The position numbers were made by a program, and so were the translations under genes. Source: Planctomycetota bacterium (GTDB taxonomy: Bacteria > Planctomycetota > Planctomycetia > Planctomycetales > Planctomycetaceae). Taken from it: a stretch of 35,717 bases of DNA. The notes beneath the pieces were generated by a model. The model saw only the letters and a program-made list of their open reading frames with translations, was not told the DNA's origin and searched no databases. Numbering within the stretch: the first letter of the stretch is position 1; each line of letters starts with the position of its first letter. The DNA lies in NCBI GenBank assembly GCA_003671275.1, contig QWPB01000047.1, forward strand, positions 1 through 35,717, written 5' to 3'. Shown here in pieces: positions 1 through 9,238 of the stretch.

Positions 1-472
1 CTTCTCCGCTCCAGCCATACAACGGCCCCTTGGGCTCCGCCCAACCCCTACCACCCCAACTCTCATAGCCCTTGGTACAGAAAATGGGGTCAGGCCAGTC
101 ACACTCATCACCAATCATAAAGTGGTACCGGCAAGCTGCAGATGAATTGTGCAGAAGTATTCCACCAATTGTAATTTTATAGCCGGGGATTCTCATCAGA
201 TAGATCGACTGTGAATGTTCTTCACTTTCTTCAACCAGAACAGGCCCCCAGATTCCCAGCCTCTTTCCATTTAACAATTGATACTCCGCCAGATTTTGCG
301 TTTCGGGATTCAGAAATCGATTTTCATTTTCAAGGAAAACCGAGAACTCCAACCCCGTGTACGACTCACATCGGTGCAACATCTCCGACACTTGGATTTC
401 ATTCCACTCGGCTGGCATGTGGACTGGCTCAAATTCGAGGGAGCCACTGAAGGAAGTTGTCGTTACTGACAC
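1..472 (-). CDS. Hypothetical protein, C-terminus cut by the window edge
   Basis: An uninterrupted minus-strand reading frame of 157 codons enters from the left edge and has no stop inside the window. It begins at GTG (470-472), immediately after an in-frame TGA ACT; a second in-frame ATG lies at 416-418. The product starts MSVTTTSFSGSLEFEPVHMP and contains IYLMRIPGYKITIGGILLHN and, near the edge, CRYHFMIGDECDWPDP followed by a Trp/Gly-rich segment. The mix of aromatic, acidic and hydrophobic residues looks like a real globular protein, not an antisense shadow, and the plus-strand frames here have no such character. I do not recognise the family. It has no signal peptide or membrane segment and no clear Shine-Dalgarno. 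It may form a small minus-strand accessory group with the secreted protein upstream of it. Confidence 0.6.
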   Translation of the reverse strand, partial: MSVTTTSFSGSLEFEPVHMPAEWNEIQVSEMLHRCESYTGLEFSVFLENENRFLNPETQNLAEYQLLNGKRLGIWGPVLVEESEEHSQSIYLMRIPGYKITIGGILLHNSSAACRYHFMIGDECDWPDPIFCTKGYESWGGRGWAEPKGPLYGWSGE

Positions 473-619
473 AGTTCACCACATTGAATGTTGGTTTCGG
501 TTGAATCAGCCTGATCGTTCAAATCAGGTGTAACAGACTTTTAGTTGACGTTGAGAGCCATCTGGGGCAGAGAGCTGAGGGCCCCAGACAGCCCTCAACG
601 TGAGAGCTGGGACGACGGT

Positions 620-1123
620 TCAGTTTTCCGTGAGTGTCAGGTAGATCACCGTTTGGTCATGATCGACACGAGAATCCGGTAAACAAGTCACCTGAATTCT
701 CGTTACTCCTGGTTGCAACGAGTAAGTGCTCACGCCGTTTGTGTGCCTGGATATTGTGGAATCCACGTTCAGCGAGTTGTCGAAGATTTGTACACAGTCG
801 AGAACTCTGGAATCATCTGAATCGGCGAGTCCTTCCTGATCCATGCTCACCAGTTCTGAATCTTGACCGGGTCTCCGCATACAGTCCACGCTGGCATGCA
901 GTGAGAATCCTGTCTTGGAACTGGTCGAAACAACAAGTTGACAAGAATTTGGGGGTGGACTCACAGAATGATCCTTTGCCACAGAAGCAGACGCCATTGT
1001 TATCGATGTTTTCGAGGGGACTGTTACTCGAACAATCTGAGATTTATGTTGATCTCCTGATACTCCTACTGCTACTCCCAGCAAGAGCGTTGTCAGCAAG
1101 AAATTTGCGGGAACTGGAGACAC
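620..1123 (-). CDS. Small secreted or membrane-anchored protein, unknown function
   Basis: The gene encodes 167 residues and starts at GTG (1121-1123) behind a good Shine-Dalgarno, GAGGAG, six bases upstream. An in-frame TGA further upstream limits extension, and no other start codon lies between. Residues 8-22 are hydrophobic (FLLTTLLLGVAVGVS) and act as a signal peptide or anchor, although basic residues before it are lacking. The rest is polar and beta-rich with four cysteines at about 61, 81, 110 and 147, enough for two disulfides, which fits an exported domain. The C-terminus VIYLTLTEN looks like a closing beta strand. No family was recognised. After the stop there is a 7-bp hairpin (TGAGGGC/GCCCTCA, 576-597), but no U-run follows it, so I do not call a terminator. 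Confidence 0.6.
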   Translation of the reverse strand: MSPVPANFLLTTLLLGVAVGVSGDQHKSQIVRVTVPSKTSITMASASVAKDHSVSPPPNSCQLVVSTSSKTGFSLHASVDCMRRPGQDSELVSMDQEGLADSDDSRVLDCVQIFDNSLNVDSTISRHTNGVSTYSLQPGVTRIQVTCLPDSRVDHDQTVIYLTLTEN

Positions 1124-1973
1124 TGAACACTCCTCACCAGAATAGTAGACGTATGGTTTACGTCAAACTGACTGTCGCTTTTTGACCGCGCAAATTGGCA
1201 GAGTTGATATCTCAGACGATACAGAGGAGGGTTCCGCATCTGTCATTCGATATTCAGTTTGATCGAGTCCGCAATGGCGTCAAAGCTTGTAGATCGAGTC
1301 TATGGCTTTGCACCAACCGGGGTTTTTCGGCCAATTCGGACACGAATTCACGCCGTCCACTTCACTTGATGGATTCGAATGTATCTATTGACTCGATTGA
1401 AACCCTCTTCGCCAGTCTGAATTGAACAAAGAGGAGGCATCAATGCCCGCCGTTTATCGTGCGATTTTTCCACAAACAGGAGAAACGCTCGATCATTGAG
1501 CGGGTGGATGGCAGAAAAAATGGATGATCTCACATCAACTAACATGGGCTTGGCCCTCCACTGTTGACAAGTTCGATTGTTGGATATCCCGCTGAGGGCT
1601 TTGTTTCGGTTCAACGCTCATTGACGCACTGTGCCATCATGCACAGATAAACCATTCCCCTCAATTTTCACACTGTCAACCGGTTTTGCGTTTTTTTGGA
1701 ATTTTTGTCGCATCAAACACATTGAAAGCACGTACACCAAGCTAAATGATCCTTGGACAACCGAAAGCAGAGGGGCCATCAGAACGAAGAGATTCATCAG
1801 GAATCGCAGCATTCGGGCACATTCGCTCCTGCGCGGAGGCATTTAGCCGAGCGTGATGGCCATTCAGAGGCATTGTCACGCGCGGACGACGTTCCCGAGA
1901 CATACATCCTAAACGCGATCTCGAAAACCTGTTACCTTGTGACATTGCGGATGATGGCTTGGGGAGAAGTACG
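1124..1973. other. Long gene-poor stretch
   Basis: About 850 bases lie between the small secreted protein and the TPR protein. The base composition is more AT-rich than in the flanking genes and reading frames are short. I see only one weak candidate gene (1618-1842, minus) and one short frame with a strong ribosome-binding site: AGAGGAGG followed by ATG at 1443, reading MPAVYRAIFPQTGETLDH and stopping at 1499. Its end overlaps a weak inverted repeat CGCTC-N7-GAGCG. No RNA gene, insertion-sequence end or clear promoter was found. The stretch could be eroded accessory DNA. Confidence 0.5.
1618..1842 (-). CDS. Possible tiny membrane protein
   Basis: This 74-codon frame starts at ATG 1842, with an inner ATG at codon 11 giving MLRFLMNLFVLMAPLLSVVQ. 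About 33 residues from the inner start form one long or two short hydrophobic segments ending near SLVYVLSMCLM. A basic stretch (RQKFQKNAK) and a short polar tail follow. The hydrophobic-then-basic layout suits a small inner-membrane protein, and this is the only frame in the surrounding 850 bases with protein-like composition. Against it, neither start has a well-spaced Shine-Dalgarno and I do not recognise the sequence. Treat it as a candidate only. Confidence 0.3.
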   Translation of the reverse strand: MPPRRSECARMLRFLMNLFVLMAPLLSVVQGSFSLVYVLSMCLMRQKFQKNAKPVDSVKIEGNGLSVHDGTVRQ

Positions 1974-4745
1974 ATGAGTGACAGCGAATCGGATGACATC
2001 GATCAGCGGCTGGAAGCGCTGTTTGCACAAGTGGACGAACTGACCGATCATTGCCGCTATCGCTCTGCCGTGCGTGTGGCTAATGAGATTCGGCGGCTGG
2101 CGAAATCCGAACGACGATTACCCGAGTACATTCGCGGACTATTCATCGCGATGAACTATGGGGTCTCGACGCTCGAACCTGAGATCGGACGGGACCACGC
2201 GCTCGAGTTGATTGCCCTCCTGGAGAACGAAGACCGGGCCCGGCAGTTCCAACCCGACCTCGATGAAGATCAATACGACTGGTACCGCAGCCGCTTCTCG
2301 TCATGTGCGTACGACAACTTCGCCCGTGCGGTGGCGAACATCCAAGGGTTCAACTCGGACGGGATGCACGCCTGCATTAACGATGGACTGCAGGTCTGCC
2401 GTCGGACCGGCAAGCTGGAGTGCCTGAAGTGTTTTCGAGAGTACGCGGCGGAAGTGTACGAAGCGGCGGACGACCTGGAGATGGCCCTGCACAATGCGCG
2501 GCTGGGAATCGCCCACCAGGATCCCGGACCGCATGATCGCCGGTGGGTCGGGGTTAAAGAGGAAGCCCGGCTGCTGCTGATGCAGGGGCAGATCGAAGAG
2601 GCCCTGGCGGGGCTGCAACGCAACTGGTCAATGCGAACGACCTACCACGACCCGTATGCGGCGACGATCGAAGGGTGCCTGCTGATGAAGGGGCTGCTGA
2701 CCCTGAATGGTCGAGAGTCCGAACTCGACCAGTGGATCACTCATGATATGGCGGCGGAATTTACGCCCCCTCCGCGCGGAGAATATCCGTGGTTCGACTT
2801 GCGGTCCGATACCTTTGAATCATTCTTCGCCTTTTGCGCGGGCGACACTGCCCGCGCGGTCAAGCTCCTCGAAGTCTGGGATCCCACGCTTCGTCGACAG
2901 AAGTGTCTGGATGAGTGGTTCCGGCTGCGCATCCAGCTGATTGCGACTCTGCGCTACGCCCAGCAAACCGACCGCATTCCGGGGCTGGCCAAACAACTGG
3001 AAGCCAGTGCCACCGAAGCCCGTGACTACCTGACGCTGCGGCGACTGAAGCGGGTTCTCGATCCGACCTCGCACCCCACGCCGCTGGCCCTGCTTGATGA
3101 CCCAACGGTCGGCCCGTTCGCAGCTCCTGCCGCGATTCGCATTCTGGAATTGCCTCACAACGAAGGGCCGCTTCCCGAATCGTCGCCGCCCGCCGACATC
3201 ACGTCGCCACCCGTGGATGACCGACCGCCGTCAGCGCTCGCGCCCACCATTGACGCCTTGATCGAAGAACTACAGTCCTCACAATCCGAGACAGCCTTCA
3301 CGGCCGTCCGGGGAAAGGTCATGGAGTTGCCGCCCGCAGCCGTGACGGACGACCGTGACGCCAGCCGTCTGCTGCAATTCCTGAAGTACTGCCTGACACA
3401 TACCGCCGATCCCGTCTCGCTCTGGGCTTGGGCCGAGGCCGTTGGCGAACCGTTTGGTCGCATGGCGAACATCATTTGTCACCGGGCTGTGCTCGGGGCC
3501 ATCCTGACTCGCTTTCCGGTCGATCCACCCGCCGTGAGTGCCGAACGCGTAGGTGAGTTATTCCGGGCATCACTCGATCTGGACCCGCACAACGCCTACG
3601 CCCATTCCCAGGCCGGAACGTTCTACCTGCAACAGGGTCAGCTGGGAGAAGCGGAGCGATGTCTGTCGCGGGCCTGCCGCCTGGACCGCGCGGCCAGTTC
3701 GCCCGCCCTTCAGCTGGCCGAGGTGTATAGCCAGACCGACCGCCGCCGGGACGGCCTGGCGGTACTGGATATGTGCCTGCGGGAAGGAACCCAGGATCCC
3801 GCCGTCGCGTGGGAGGCCGCTCTCTACGCATATGGCCTGGAACAGTATGAACCGATGTTGACCTATCTCGATCGGTTCGATCAGTGGAAGCCCGAGACCC
3901 CCTGGAGCGGGCACTACCGCGCTGCGGGATTACTGGAGCTGGAACGCTATGGCGAAGCGCTGATCGCCGCCGAATCGGACGAACGCCTCAACCCCGAAGC
4001 CCAGTACGCTGCCGTGGTCCAAAAGGCCACGGCCTATGCGGGCCTGCACCTGAATGAAGCGTGTCGAACCAGTCTCAACCAGATTCTGACGATCCCGCTG
4101 CGCACGGTCACCAGTCTGAGCGTGCAGGGCTTGACCCGGATTCATCGCCGCCTGTGGATGACGGTCCATCAATGGCAGCCGGAAGACCCACTGACGGAAA
4201 AGTACGAGACATTCCTGATCGGGTCGGGACTGGCCCCCAACGAAATGTTTACCGCATTGCGTGAGCGATCGGGTTTGACGTCGATTGAAGACGGTACAAA
4301 TTTCTACCGCGTCCTGATCCGCCAGGAAGTCGATGCGAACTGGAAAGAGTCGATCGTCTGCATGGCGAACGAAACGGAATGGAACGAGTATCAAGTCGTC
4401 TGGGGCGTGCTGGCACCGGACGAAGAAACGGCCCGTCGGCTGGTGATCGACATGCAGGGCCGCGGGATGGACCGGATCGCCGAAGTGCTGGGCGTGGATG
4501 AAGGCGGCACCGACTATACCGACATCCCGGGTGTCGTCTGGCAGGGCCTGCGGGAATCGCCCGACGATGAGGACGACGACGATCTGGACGATAGTGAAGA
4601 CGACGACCTCGATGAGGACGATGATCTGCTGGACGATGACGAATTCGATGACCTGTCAGAGGACGATGAGGATGACCTGAACGATGACTTCGACGATGAC
4701 GACGGGCTGCGGCCCAACGACGATCAGAACGGCAATCAATCATGA
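1974..4745 (+). CDS. TPR-like repeat protein with acidic C-terminal tail
   Basis: The product is about 923 residues. I place the start at ATG 1974 (MSDSESDDIDQRLEALFAQ) because GGGGAGA sits about eight bases upstream; an in-frame TTG at 1959 is less likely. The N-terminal half is alpha-helical with repeat character (for example ADDLEMALHNARLGIAHQD and EALAGLQRNW). The middle holds a recognisable tetratricopeptide pair around LDPHNAYAHSQAGTFYLQQG and GEAERCLSRACRLDRA, so a protein-protein scaffold is likely. A Pro/Ser-rich linker near residues 400-430 separates the two helical halves. From about residue 862 to 915 the chain is almost entirely Asp/Glu with a few hydrophobic residues, which would bind cations or basic proteins. 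There is no signal peptide, so it is probably cytoplasmic. It overlaps the next gene by an ATGA, which implies translational coupling to the membrane protein. The function is unknown. Confidence 0.85.
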   Translation: MSDSESDDIDQRLEALFAQVDELTDHCRYRSAVRVANEIRRLAKSERRLPEYIRGLFIAMNYGVSTLEPEIGRDHALELIALLENEDRARQFQPDLDEDQYDWYRSRFSSCAYDNFARAVANIQGFNSDGMHACINDGLQVCRRTGKLECLKCFREYAAEVYEAADDLEMALHNARLGIAHQDPGPHDRRWVGVKEEARLLLMQGQIEEALAGLQRNWSMRTTYHDPYAATIEGCLLMKGLLTLNGRESELDQWITHDMAAEFTPPPRGEYPWFDLRSDTFESFFAFCAGDTARAVKLLEVWDPTLRRQKCLDEWFRLRIQLIATLRYAQQTDRIPGLAKQLEASATEARDYLTLRRLKRVLDPTSHPTPLALLDDPTVGPFAAPAAIRILELPHNEGPLPESSPPADITSPPVDDRPPSALAPTIDALIEELQSSQSETAFTAVRGKVMELPPAAVTDDRDASRLLQFLKYCLTHTADPVSLWAWAEAVGEPFGRMANIICHRAVLGAILTRFPVDPPAVSAERVGELFRASLDLDPHNAYAHSQAGTFYLQQGQLGEAERCLSRACRLDRAASSPALQLAEVYSQTDRRRDGLAVLDMCLREGTQDPAVAWEAALYAYGLEQYEPMLTYLDRFDQWKPETPWSGHYRAAGLLELERYGEALIAAESDERLNPEAQYAAVVQKATAYAGLHLNEACRTSLNQILTIPLRTVTSLSVQGLTRIHRRLWMTVHQWQPEDPLTEKYETFLIGSGLAPNEMFTALRERSGLTSIEDGTNFYRVLIRQEVDANWKESIVCMANETEWNEYQVVWGVLAPDEETARRLVIDMQGRGMDRIAEVLGVDEGGTDYTDIPGVVWQGLRESPDDEDDDDLDDSEDDDLDEDDDLLDDDEFDDLSEDDEDDLNDDFDDDDGLRPNDDQNGNQS

Positions 4746-7096
4746 GCGGAAGAGGCCCTGACTCCAATTCTGCCAGAACAGAATCCGGCCTGTGGATGGT
4801 TGTCCTGTTCCTGTTCTATGCCGGGTTAATCTGGTTCGCGAGACAGACGCTCGCCAACCGGGGAATCGAGCGGCTGTCGGTCTGGGAGCTGACGCCCACG
4901 CTGCTCGGGGAATATCTCTTCCCCACCGTCGAACCGAACGAACCGCCCCGCGAGTCGGGATGGAACTACTTTCCCGAGCGGTTCGATCTGGTGGCCGTCA
5001 GTGGTGCGATCCTGCTGTTTGCGACAGCCACGGGGCGCTGGGCATTGCGGGCTGTCTTTCGCGAACCGGGCTCCATCGGGGTATCCCTGGATCGAACCGA
5101 CCGCCTCTATTGGTCACTGGTCGTCGGGTTGGCGTTATGGGGGACAGGAACACTGGGACTGGGATTAGCGGGCTGCCTCTCTCAGGGGTTGTTCTGGGGT
5201 ATCGGCCTGGCCATCCTGATTGTGGAAAGCTACTTGACCGGGCGGGAACGGAAAGCCCCCTCCGTGGCAGTGCTGGCAGCACCTCGCGACCCGTTCGCCC
5301 CGTGGTGCCTGCTGGCCATCGTTCCGTTTCTTTTGGCGATCTGGCTCGGCTCGCTTCAGCCACCCAATGACTTTGACGTCAAGGAGTACCACCTCGGCGG
5401 GGTCAAGGAGTTTTATCGACAAGGCCGCGTCGGGTTCCTGTCTCATGATGTGTACACCAGCTTTCCATTTCTCACCGAGATGCTCTGCCTGTCTGGAATG
5501 GTCTTACGCGGCGACTGGTATCGCGGTGCCCTCGCGGGACAGGCGGTCCTGGCAGCGTTTGCTCCGCTGACAGCCTTGGGGATCTATCGAACGGCCGTTC
5601 GCTGGATCGACAAGGGGCAATCGCGGGGGGCTGTGGTGGCCTGGTCGGCGGTGCTGATTCACCTGAGCTGTCCCTGGATCTACCGCATTTCGATCATCGC
5701 CTATGCTGAAGGAGGCCTGGCCTGTTATCTGCTAGCCACATTCACCGGGGTCTGGCGAACGGTGACTGCGGAGTCCGCATCGGCCCGCAGACGCTGGAGC
5801 TTGATCACAGGGCTGGCCGCCGGAGCCGCGGCGGGCTGCAAATATCCGGGTATCCTGACGGTCGTGATCCCTGCGGGTCTGGGGTTGTGCCTGTTCCCCC
5901 GTCCGTCGGAGGAAGGCCCAGGATGGATTCAGCGCCGAGGGATGGAACTCGTCGCTTATGCGATCGGTGGTTGGGTAACATTGGGTCCGTGGCTGCTTAA
6001 AAATCTGAGCGAGACCGGCAACCCAGTCTATCCCCTGATGTACGGTGTCTTCGGTGGACGTGACTGGGACACGGCCTCCCACGCCAAGTGGCAGGCGGGA
6101 CATCCGCTGCCCAGATTCACCAACCTGACGCAGGTGCTGGGGGACACCTGCGACCGACTCGCGGATGTCTTTCTCGGAAGCGACTGGCAATCGGCATTCT
6201 ATGTAGCGCTGGCGCCTGCGGCGTTCTGGGCCATCGGGCGGACTCGACAGCGATCCATGGTCGACCCGCAACCCGTCCCCCGCGTGCTGCCGGGGGCGCT
6301 GGGCTATGCAGTCTATCTGTTTCTGGCGTGGCAGTTCCTGACACACCGAATCGACCGTTTCTGGGTTCCCATGCTGCCGATCCTCAGTCTGCTGGCGGGC
6401 GCGGGACTGGGAGAACTGTGGAACGCCGTCCGGTCCGCGACCGCGGACCGGACCCGCGAAGTGCAAATGGTACTGCGAGGATTGATCGCCCTGCCCGTCG
6501 GGCTCGTGGTGATCTGCCAGCTGGCCCTGGCCACCAGTCCGCTGGGCGGCAACAACAGTTACCTGTCCCCCTTGTCCGAAGCCCGGCGGCTGGTCAAGAC
6601 CCCCTGTGTTGCGCTCGTTGAAAGTCTGCCCCTGAAGGCCACGGACAAGGTGCTGTTTGTGGGTGATGCTGAGCTGTTCGATGCGGAGTTCGCTTACGAA
6701 TACAACACGGTCTTTGATCATTCGATCCTGGAACGGGACTGCAGCATGGCTGCCCCGGATCTGCCTGCAGATCAGCAACGACTCCGCTCCGCCGAAGAGA
6801 TTCGATCCCGATGGCGGGCGCGGGGAATTACACACATAGTCGTGAACTGGAGTGAGCTGCTGCGATACCGCACGACCTACCAGTACACCGATTTCGTTCA
6901 CCCGTCGCGGTTCGATGCGCTGGTTCAGGGGGGAGTCCTCGAACCAATCCCCCGCCCGATGGAACAGACTCACGTGATGTGGGAGGGGGTGGCCCGCGAG
7001 AAACAGATCGAGGCTCTGCGATGGGCTCCGCAACTGAAAGAGACCAGTCCGTTCGGAGATACTCTGCGGGTCTACGATGTGTACCGCGTCCGCTGA
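4742..7096 (+). CDS. GT-C-like polytopic membrane protein (probable glycosyltransferase)
   Basis: The 784-residue protein has many hydrophobic segments: an N-terminal one (LWMVVLFLFYAGLIWFA), several between about residues 80 and 380, and more to about 620. A soluble C-terminal domain of roughly 160 residues follows. The first large extracytoplasmic loop, near residues 205-215, carries an acidic motif in PPNDFDVKEYHL, the position where GT-C glycosyltransferases (PMT/ArnT/GT39-like) keep their Asp/Glu catalytic pair. The C-terminal part (RARGITHIVVNWSELLRY and the following region) also resembles the tails of such planctomycete proteins. The likely role is transfer of a sugar from a polyprenyl-phosphate donor on the outer face of the membrane; this is inferred from topology and the loop motif. 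Its ATG overlaps the stop of the TPR gene, so both are probably made together. The exact substrate is unknown. Confidence 0.75.
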   Translation: MSGRGPDSNSARTESGLWMVVLFLFYAGLIWFARQTLANRGIERLSVWELTPTLLGEYLFPTVEPNEPPRESGWNYFPERFDLVAVSGAILLFATATGRWALRAVFREPGSIGVSLDRTDRLYWSLVVGLALWGTGTLGLGLAGCLSQGLFWGIGLAILIVESYLTGRERKAPSVAVLAAPRDPFAPWCLLAIVPFLLAIWLGSLQPPNDFDVKEYHLGGVKEFYRQGRVGFLSHDVYTSFPFLTEMLCLSGMVLRGDWYRGALAGQAVLAAFAPLTALGIYRTAVRWIDKGQSRGAVVAWSAVLIHLSCPWIYRISIIAYAEGGLACYLLATFTGVWRTVTAESASARRRWSLITGLAAGAAAGCKYPGILTVVIPAGLGLCLFPRPSEEGPGWIQRRGMELVAYAIGGWVTLGPWLLKNLSETGNPVYPLMYGVFGGRDWDTASHAKWQAGHPLPRFTNLTQVLGDTCDRLADVFLGSDWQSAFYVALAPAAFWAIGRTRQRSMVDPQPVPRVLPGALGYAVYLFLAWQFLTHRIDRFWVPMLPILSLLAGAGLGELWNAVRSATADRTREVQMVLRGLIALPVGLVVICQLALATSPLGGNNSYLSPLSEARRLVKTPCVALVESLPLKATDKVLFVGDAELFDAEFAYEYNTVFDHSILERDCSMAAPDLPADQQRLRSAEEIRSRWRARGITHIVVNWSELLRYRTTYQYTDFVHPSRFDALVQGGVLEPIPRPMEQTHVMWEGVAREKQIEALRWAPQLKETSPFGDTLRVYDVYRVR

Positions 7097-7102
7097 GCGG
7101 GA

Positions 7103-8149
7103 CTACTCGGACTTCGGGTTCCCTCGCAAGCGGTTGAGCCAGCCCAGGCTGCGACCGTGGCCGTCCACCTTGGGAGATTCGGCGGACGATGTCTGCTCGG
7201 GGGCCGCCCCTGCGGCCAGCCTGCGAATCTGGGCTTCGAGTTGTCCCTTGATGGCATCCAGCTTGGCCCGTTCACGAGCCATCTTGGCACGCTCGATCGA
7301 GAGATCAAGCTCTTCTCGCTGAATCTTGGCCTTCAGTCGCGACTCCAGCTCCCTGAGGCTGAGAACCAGCTCTTCCGGAGCCAGTTCGGCCTTGTCCAGA
7401 TCCTGCGGCATCGGGGGCAGACTCTCGATCGTTCGGAACTGCGAAATCAACGCCACGATGTACTTATCCCGTTCTGTCACGGCAATCCGCAGCTGCTCAA
7501 TGTCGGCAGTCTCCACATCGACCACCTCGGGAGGCGGCAGATCGTTAATAATCAACGGCTCCTGCGGGTTTCGACCCAATCCGGGTTCATTCACAGCGTC
7601 CGTCGTTACGGACACGGCAGCTACAGGGGAAGATGAAACCGTCGATGACGCAGAAGGTGTGGGAGCCCCTTCCATCATACTGGCCTTCATTTTATCCCAG
7701 TAAGAACCGGTCGCCGGAGCGGACGAGCCCGACGCAGACGCCACGGAAGTGGACCGGGGGGACGCCGGAGGAGTGGGGGAGCTTCGGGGGGACGCCGAGC
7801 TGCTGGGACTGGTCGACTTGCCGCCGCCCTTTTCAATCAGTTCAAACAATCCATCCAGCCGCTCGATAATGGCATCATATTGCTCGTTGGCCTGTCCCCA
7901 GTTCTCCAGTGCTTCTTCCAGCCGGGAAGCAAACGCGGAACCATCACCACCTCCGCCGGGCCGGTTGCCCGCACCGCGATCCGCTCCACTGCGGTGCAAA
8001 CGGTCCAGTTGTTCGACGGTCTGTTCCAGACGTTCTGTCAGCTGGACAACCAGTTCATCCTTCACACGGAGCTGGTTCGCGAGATCGGCGATCTGATGGG
8101 CAGCCCCCTGCTCCGAGGAAACTTTGACAGCTTGATCAGACTGGGACAC
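7103..8149 (-). CDS. Coiled-coil protein with low-complexity Ser/Pro middle
   Basis: I choose GTG 8149 (MSQSDQAVKVSSEQ, 348 residues), with GAAGG about eight bases upstream. The frame stays open to a TTG at 8218, but that start has no ribosome-binding site. Residues 18-55 form a heptad-rich helix (QIADLANQLRVKDELVVQLT), and a second predicted coiled coil spans the last 110 residues (ELESRLKAKIQREELDLSIE and following). Between them is a Ser/Pro/Ala-rich linker, probably disordered. There is no signal peptide or membrane segment. This layout suits a cytoplasmic structural or adaptor protein. The stop is six bases from the stop of the convergent GT-C gene. The hydroxyacid dehydrogenase lies 123 bases upstream on the same strand. 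No family was recognised. Confidence 0.7.
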   Translation of the reverse strand: MSQSDQAVKVSSEQGAAHQIADLANQLRVKDELVVQLTERLEQTVEQLDRLHRSGADRGAGNRPGGGGDGSAFASRLEEALENWGQANEQYDAIIERLDGLFELIEKGGGKSTSPSSSASPRSSPTPPASPRSTSVASASGSSAPATGSYWDKMKASMMEGAPTPSASSTVSSSPVAAVSVTTDAVNEPGLGRNPQEPLIINDLPPPEVVDVETADIEQLRIAVTERDKYIVALISQFRTIESLPPMPQDLDKAELAPEELVLSLRELESRLKAKIQREELDLSIERAKMARERAKLDAIKGQLEAQIRRLAAGAAPEQTSSAESPKVDGHGRSLGWLNRLRGNPKSE

Positions 8150-8272
8150 GGCAGACGCCTTCGAAACAAGACCGACAACCTTGAGAGGACATCCCCCTGG
8201 TTGCAGTCTAGTTTCCAAAAAGCATCAAAGCGGGGAGTATGTCCGCGACAGCCCCGAACCGAGGGAGGGGTT

Positions 8273-9238
8273 CTATCGATTCAATAGGACTTGCGGGTTA
8301 ATCACATTCTCCGGAACCCTCCCCTGGAGAGTATCGACAATCTGCCGGGCGGTCCGCTCTCGCAGATTGATCAGCGACTCTTCGGAAACAAACGCAATGT
8401 GCGGTGTAGCGATCACTCGCTCGTCCGAGAACAGAGGATCGGCCAGATTGGGTGGCTCGGGGTCAAAGACATCCAGCCCCACCCCCCCGACACGGTTCTC
8501 CTGCAGAGCCCGCCACAAGGCCGCATGGTCGATCAATCCCCCCCGGGAGGTATTGACGATCACCACATGGGGCTTCATTTGCGGCAGTGACTCGGCGTTG
8601 ATCGCATGTCTGGTCTGCGGCGTCAGTGGAGCATGCAGTGACAGGAAGTCGCTCCGACGGAACAGTTCCTCACGACTGACCATTTCGATGCCCGTCCCGC
8701 GATCATCTCCGCTGGCCGAGTGGGCCACCACCGTCAGGCCGATCCCCTGGGCCTTCCGGGCCAGCAACTGGCCAGTCCGTCCAAAGCCGAACAGGCCGAG
8801 TGTCTGGCCGGCAATCCGCCGCAACGGTTGCCCGGAACGAAGCTCATAGATGCCCCGCTTGGTTCTCAAATGGTGAAAGGCCACATTGCGGGCCAACCCC
8901 AGAAGCAGGGCCAGCGCGTGGTCCACGACTTCCTCGATGCAGTAGTCCGGAATATTGGTAACCACAATATTCCGAGTGGTCGCATAGGCCACATCAATGT
9001 TGTCGAGTCCGATCCCGAGCCGAGCCACGTGTCGACATTCCGGGGAGGCGGCCATCACCGTCTGGGTCACCTTGGCCCAGCAGGTCATGATCGCCTGACA
9101 ATCGACAGACAATCGGGCGAGGGTGGCCTCGTCGCCACTGGGGGCTTCGATCAGTTCGATCCCGGCTTCCGTCAGGATTCCGCGTTCAATCCGATCATCG
9201 GGCCAGGGACGATCGGTGAGCAGGACACGCAACGACAT
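8273..9238 (-). CDS. D-isomer-specific 2-hydroxyacid dehydrogenase
   Basis: The 321-residue protein starts at ATG 9238 (MSLRVLLTDRPWPDDR), preceded by AAAGGG with good spacing. It is an NAD-dependent oxidoreductase of the phosphoglycerate dehydrogenase / D-lactate dehydrogenase superfamily. The Rossmann motif GFGRTG lies at about 151-156, the substrate-side segment ARLGIGLDNIDV near 72-84, the catalytic Arg in NTSRGGLIDH, the catalytic Glu in DVFDPEPP and the catalytic His in TPHIAFVSEES. Length fits single-domain-pair members without the C-terminal ACT domain of long SerA proteins. It catalyses reversible reduction of a 2-oxoacid to the D-2-hydroxyacid in the cytoplasm; whether the substrate is 3-phosphoglycerate, glyoxylate or another 2-oxoacid cannot be read from the sequence. 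No serine-biosynthesis neighbours are present, so I give no gene symbol. Confidence 0.9.
   Translation of the reverse strand: MSLRVLLTDRPWPDDRIERGILTEAGIELIEAPSGDEATLARLSVDCQAIMTCWAKVTQTVMAASPECRHVARLGIGLDNIDVAYATTRNIVVTNIPDYCIEEVVDHALALLLGLARNVAFHHLRTKRGIYELRSGQPLRRIAGQTLGLFGFGRTGQLLARKAQGIGLTVVAHSASGDDRGTGIEMVSREELFRRSDFLSLHAPLTPQTRHAINAESLPQMKPHVVIVNTSRGGLIDHAALWRALQENRVGGVGLDVFDPEPPNLADPLFSDERVIATPHIAFVSEESLINLRERTARQIVDTLQGRVPENVINPQVLLNR

Noticed and set aside
1195-1425. 76-codon plus-strand frame in the gene-poor region
   Set aside because: It relies on a TTG start without a Shine-Dalgarno and shows no protein character.
1348-1614. 88-codon minus-strand frame in the gene-poor region
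   Set aside because: It has no ribosome-binding site, mixed composition without hydrophobic or repeat pattern, and no recognisable similarity.
4561-4710. Low-complexity GAC/GAT run as a DNA repeat
   Set aside because: It is explained by the Asp/Glu-rich tail of the TPR protein in frame with the rest of the gene.
5732-7033. 433-codon minus-strand frame inside the GT-C gene
   Set aside because: It is fully antisense to a well-supported membrane protein and has the Gln/Arg/His-rich composition of a shadow frame, with no recognisable motif.
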